In this document: piece after piece, positions 59,386 through 64,000 of the stretch
How the letters are laid out: the number at the start of each line of letters is the position of its first letter
Numbering within the stretch: the stretch's first letter is position 1
Assembly (NCBI RefSeq): GCF_949628215.1
Contig: NC_134288.1
Coordinates: 1,984,001 to 2,048,000, forward strand
From: Phalacrocorax aristotelis
Lineage: Eukaryota > Chordata > Aves > Suliformes > Phalacrocoracidae
Length of the DNA stretch: 64,000 nt
Direction: 5' to 3'
The notes under the pieces: model-generated
The model's input: only the letters and a program-made list of their open reading frames with translations
Told to the model about the DNA's origin: nothing
The model's database searches: none
Position numbers and translations under genes: made by a program

Positions 59386-59402
59386 TTTATTTCACTTTTA
59401 TT
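59386..59402 (-). terminator. EPB41L1: EPB41L1 distal poly(A) signals (two AATAAA)
   Basis: TTTATT on the plus strand at 59386-59391 and 59397-59402 gives two AATAAA hexamers 11 nt apart on the minus strand, followed downstream by a GT-rich stretch (TGTGTTTG). This is the last tandem signal before the AAR2 promoter CpG island. Confidence 0.65.
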
Positions 59403-59816
59403 GAATACAAGAACAGTGAGCACACACGCATACACCACCGAGCACTGAAAATGAGTATGACCAAAGAGGGGAGAGGGAGAACAAGGGAAGCGAAAAGGAG
59501 AGTTAGTGAAGGAACAACAGAGCGTTGCAGTTGGTTGGTAAGGTGCTTCTCAAATAAAAATAAATATTATTGTTACTGTTATTATTACTCATGCAATCGC
59601 AGGCCAGGTTTGGAATGAATTTGTGGGATCAGGTAAAAACAGGCACTCATGTCTCCCACCCCTTTCAACAGAAAGGCCCCTGGAAGAAAACAAGCAGTGA
59701 TCCACTATCTGAAACGGAGCAAGGCAATGGGCAGGCTGGGGGAGCTGAGCCCACAGGGGCCTCAGTTGTTGCTGAGCAGCAGAAACCCACGTCTCACCAG
59801 GCAAACAAGCAGTGAG

Positions 59817-59849
59817 GTTTTTTCTTTCTTTTTTTTTTTCTTTTTTTTT
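59817..59849. repeat. T-rich low-complexity run in the EPB41L1 3'UTR
   Basis: About 33 bp of T interrupted by single C or G residues, hence an A-rich run in the EPB41L1 transcript. It could cause internal oligo-dT priming in cDNA data. Confidence 0.8.
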
Positions 59850-62247
59850 GTTAAGTTTTTAAACACCATCACCCATTAAACACGCTACGGAAGCCATGGA
59901 CTGGAACTGCTCACTCCAAACATAACTCATCTCAGTCCAAGCGCACATCAAGCCTAACTCTGTAAGGCCACTAATTTTAACAGTAAAATCGATTTTATAA
60001 CTGTACAAAACGTCAAAAGCAAGTATCTAGTTTCACACTAGCCTCTGGTGGGTTGTAAAGGTGTCAAAGCCAGGTGGGCTCCTCTGAGTATGAAACGCAG
60101 TGTGTTAATGAACACCAGCGCTGTGTGCAGACCACAGGTCCTCCCCCAGCCTGCCTCCCTCCGAAAATTCCACTGCTGATTACAGCTGGTTTGGGTGTAT
60201 TAAAAAAAGAAAAGAGAGAAAAGTAGCTTCTTTGCAACTGCCTTAACTCTTTTTTGCTTGGGGTTCTGCTCTCTAAAGGTAGCTGGAGGCGCTTGGATGG
60301 AAGCTCACAACCTGGCAGCACTGGTGCCAGCCAGCAGCTCGCTCTGCTTCCCAAGCAGCCTGTGCTCACGCCTTTCACGCTTGCAGGAGAAACCTCTCTG
60401 CCAGAAGAACAGACTTCACAGGGACATACTAGCAAGTGACTGGTGAACCGCAGCTGCCAGACAGCAGGCTCTCTCCTAGGACAGCAAAGGCGGTGAGCGG
60501 AGTCTGCCCACAAGGTCCTCACGGCACAGGCTCTCCTGCTCACTGTCATCCTCTGCACCATTGCACGACCTGGCAAAACGCACCTAGTTCTGGGCACAGT
60601 CTGTGTGAGGGGTGGGAGACTAAAGGCAAAATGGTGCAGAATCGTGGGCCCTTCTGTTTCCACAGGAGCTAGAGACAATTCCAAGTAGGAAACCCATTTA
60701 TTTCCTTTCCTTTCTGATTTTGGTTCCAAGTCTACCCTAACTGCCTCGTTCACAGTGTATGAGGCCCTGCGCTTGGCCCATGATCCCCTTCCAAAGGCAG
60801 CCACAGAGGAAGCCTGTGGCTAAAGGCCGAGCTGCGATGAGTTGGGGGAAGGCAACTCCACTGACATCTCCTCGACACGCACCTTCTTACGCAGAGGGCT
60901 TGGGCTCTCGTCCAGCCTGGGATGCTGGGGATGCTCTGCAGTGTGGAGGCAGCATGGTCTCTCCACTGCCCATCCCATGGCAGGTCGGGGCAAGGACTGC
61001 TATCGCTCCGCTATCACTGTCACCAGTTCGCAGTGCCTTGGGCAGCCCTTGCCATCGCACCCTGGGCAGCGGAGGAGGCAAGGCAGAAACAACCCCTCTG
61101 CCTTCAACCCTACTACAAAGCTCAAGTAACTTCATTACTGGGATCCAGAAACAAAGCAAAACCACCCCAACCACCAGCACGGCTTAGTGGGCTGGAGAGG
61201 AGCGATGAACGCAGTCCTGGGGCTGCCACCTTGCTCCCAGCTGACTCCCGTGGCTCTGGGTGGGGGCCGGGGAGACAATCCTGCCTACAGCTGCTGGAGC
61301 CGCAGCCTCAAGCTCCTTCCCTGCCCCTCCAAGTCACCACTGACCCTCCAAATCCAACCACCATACACTGCAGACCAGCCGGCGGGACGTCTCCCGTCTC
61401 TCGCCCTCTCCCCTTCCCCCCAAAACAGCAACGGCTGCAACCTTCCCCATTCTCTTCTTGCAGGACTGAGAGTCCCACATGTGATCTAAGAGTCTCAAAA
61501 TACACCAACCACAGTCAATCAAAGAGTTAATAATTTAAAAATGTTGTCATCATATTTACCAGCACTGTCAAATTATTTCAGTATTGTTCCCTCCCTCCCC
61601 CCTCGTTATATATAATAATATACATAACTTAAATGCACATCCATATGAAACCCCTACAGGCTGCTTTTTTATAAATGAGAAACCATATACATATGATTTG
61701 TTTTGTTTGAAATGAAATCCATTCTTAAATACCTTCAGAGAACAAGAGGTTGGACAAGTGCACAGAGAAGAAGATAAGGAACGGAAGGGGAAGAGTTAAC
61801 AGAACCCCAAAAGATGCAAAAGAACCAGCATGGAATGAAAAGAAGGGCGAAACCACACCTGCAAATCGGAAAATAACTCTAAGGTAACAAAGTCAATGAT
61901 TTTCTCTCTTCTTTCCAGAGGTGGGGAATGGTTTTGCTTCTGCTTGTGGTTTTTTATTTAAGTTTGCTTATTTCTTGCTTTGTTGCAAAGCAGTTTTCCT
62001 TTCCATTCAGTGTACAACAAATGAACTCATGATTGTGTATCCTTTAATGTAACATGCAAGATGGTGGCTTATTGTATTGTTAACCATATTACTGTTGTTA
62101 TGATTTTTTTTAAATCTTATTTTATCACCAATCCAGTAAATTCTTCAATTTATCTGCAAAAAGGGTTGGCTTTGTTTGTTGTTGGTGGTGTTTGCTATTC
62201 ATTTCCAGCATATAGCAGCAGTGCAAGGATGCATTTTGTTTCCTGTT

Positions 62248-62293
62248 TATATATATATATATATGTATGTATGTATATATATATATAATATAT
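62248..62293. repeat. (TA)n/(TATG)n microsatellite in the EPB41L1 3'UTR
   Basis: TA repeats, three GTAT units, then TA repeats again, about 46 bp, located about 150 nt downstream of the EPB41L1 stop codon in the transcript. Likely length-polymorphic. It produces a Tyr/Ile-only frame that is not a gene. Confidence 0.9.
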
Positions 62294-62442
62294 TTGCTAT
62301 TCCTTTTTTTTTAAATTTTTGTCTCTCGCCATGAACATTGCAGCCAGGATGTCTATGTCTTGCTGGCAAATCCAGCATGAAGGCTCCTTCTCCACTGTTC
62401 TCCAGGTTTGAATATAGACGCCAACTTCCATGAACATGTTGG

Positions 62443-62451
62443 TCAAGATTC
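62443..62451 (-). CDS. EPB41L1: EPB41L1 terminal coding exon segment (Glu-Ser-stop)
   Basis: On the minus strand GTACAG|GAATCTTGA gives an acceptor followed by GAA TCT TGA. Joined in phase 0 to the preceding exon it yields the C-terminus KKPQES that I recall for protein 4.1N. Only two residues are coded in this last exon; the rest is 3'UTR. It is too short for any ORF listing and was found by following the splice phase. Confidence 0.9.
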   Translation of the reverse strand, partial: ES

Positions 62452-63758
<1,307 letters not shown>

Positions 63759-64000
63759 CTAGAAATCAGAAGGATGAAGGCATTTATCGTCACTTCCCTG
63801 AAATCCGGCACATTTCACTCAGACAGACAGAACTGGCAGACAGGAAGCAGCTGGAGCCGGGTGGGATTCCAGGGGGACACGGATAGAGAGGTTCAAAGCT
63901 GAACCCACAGCAGCCTAACGGAAGGGGCTGGAGCCCACCACTGATCAGGGATTTGTACGCCATTGGGGTGCCTCACACACTGCCTTTCTCTTGCTGTTTT
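63759..64000 (-). other. EPB41L1: EPB41L1 intron, continues past the window
   Basis: Intronic sequence upstream (minus strand) of the C-terminal-domain exon. No further exon is seen before the right edge. Confidence 0.85.

Larger units (their letters stand above)
59368..62442 (-). other. EPB41L1: EPB41L1 3'UTR
   Basis: Starts directly after the TGA at 62445-62443. Two overlapping canonical AATAAA signals on the minus strand (59402-59397 and 59391-59386) mark the likely distal end near 59370, giving a 3'UTR of about 3.07 kb, similar to the long 3'UTR I recall for mammalian EPB41L1. Possible proximal signals occur at 61958-61953 and 60702-60697. A 246-codon minus-strand frame at 60064-60804 lies inside and is non-coding. 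Confidence 0.75.

Noticed and set aside
60064-60804. 246-codon minus-strand frame
   Set aside because: It lies inside the EPB41L1 3'UTR, has no recognised domain and no splice support.

Overview
The window is vertebrate nuclear DNA, most likely avian. It has multi-exon genes with GT-AG introns, GC-rich CpG-island promoters, very few interspersed repeats, and one recognisable transposable element, a 5'-truncated CR1 LINE of the type that dominates sauropsid genomes. I recognise two protein-coding genes, both on the minus strand and both at the right end: the last two exons of EPB41L1 (protein 4.1N; exons at 63642-63758 and 62443-62451, then a 3'UTR of about 3 kb) and a complete AAR2 (U5 snRNP assembly factor; three coding exons between 58521 and 52842). 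The order EPB41L1 then AAR2, same strand and head to tail, matches human chromosome 20q11 (from memory), where DLGAP4 comes next.

Layout from the left. Positions 1-2310 hold a CA-rich low-complexity tract, a 21-bp minisatellite and a CpG island with a strong minus-strand splice donor (exon edge at 1864). By synteny I read that exon as a 5' exon of DLGAP4, whose body would lie beyond the left edge. About 49 kb (2.3-51.8 kb) is intergenic or regulatory. It has no ORF I can assign to a protein family, but it contains several unexplained CpG clusters (10.3, 27.2 and 45.4 kb), AT-rich blocks that look like conserved non-coding elements (9.3, 14.3, 26.1, 27.4 and 38.5 kb), simple repeats and the CR1 at 46.8-47.2 kb. 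AAR2 with its 3'UTR occupies about 51.8-58.5 kb, its CpG-island promoter about 57.7-59.2 kb, the EPB41L1 3'UTR about 59.37-62.44 kb, and an EPB41L1 intron runs off the right edge.

AAR2 was assembled by hand. Exons of 757, 230 and 168 nt join in frame to 1155 nt, giving 384 residues, the length I recall for human AAR2. The two EPB41L1 exons join in phase 0 to end in ...KKPQ-ES-stop. The two genes do not act in one pathway: one is a spliceosome assembly chaperone, the other a membrane-skeleton adaptor. Their closeness is structural, since only about 0.6 kb separates the EPB41L1 poly(A) signals from the AAR2 start region. I see no operon, CRISPR array, mobile gene cassette or new protein system. 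The most interesting leads are regulatory or structural.
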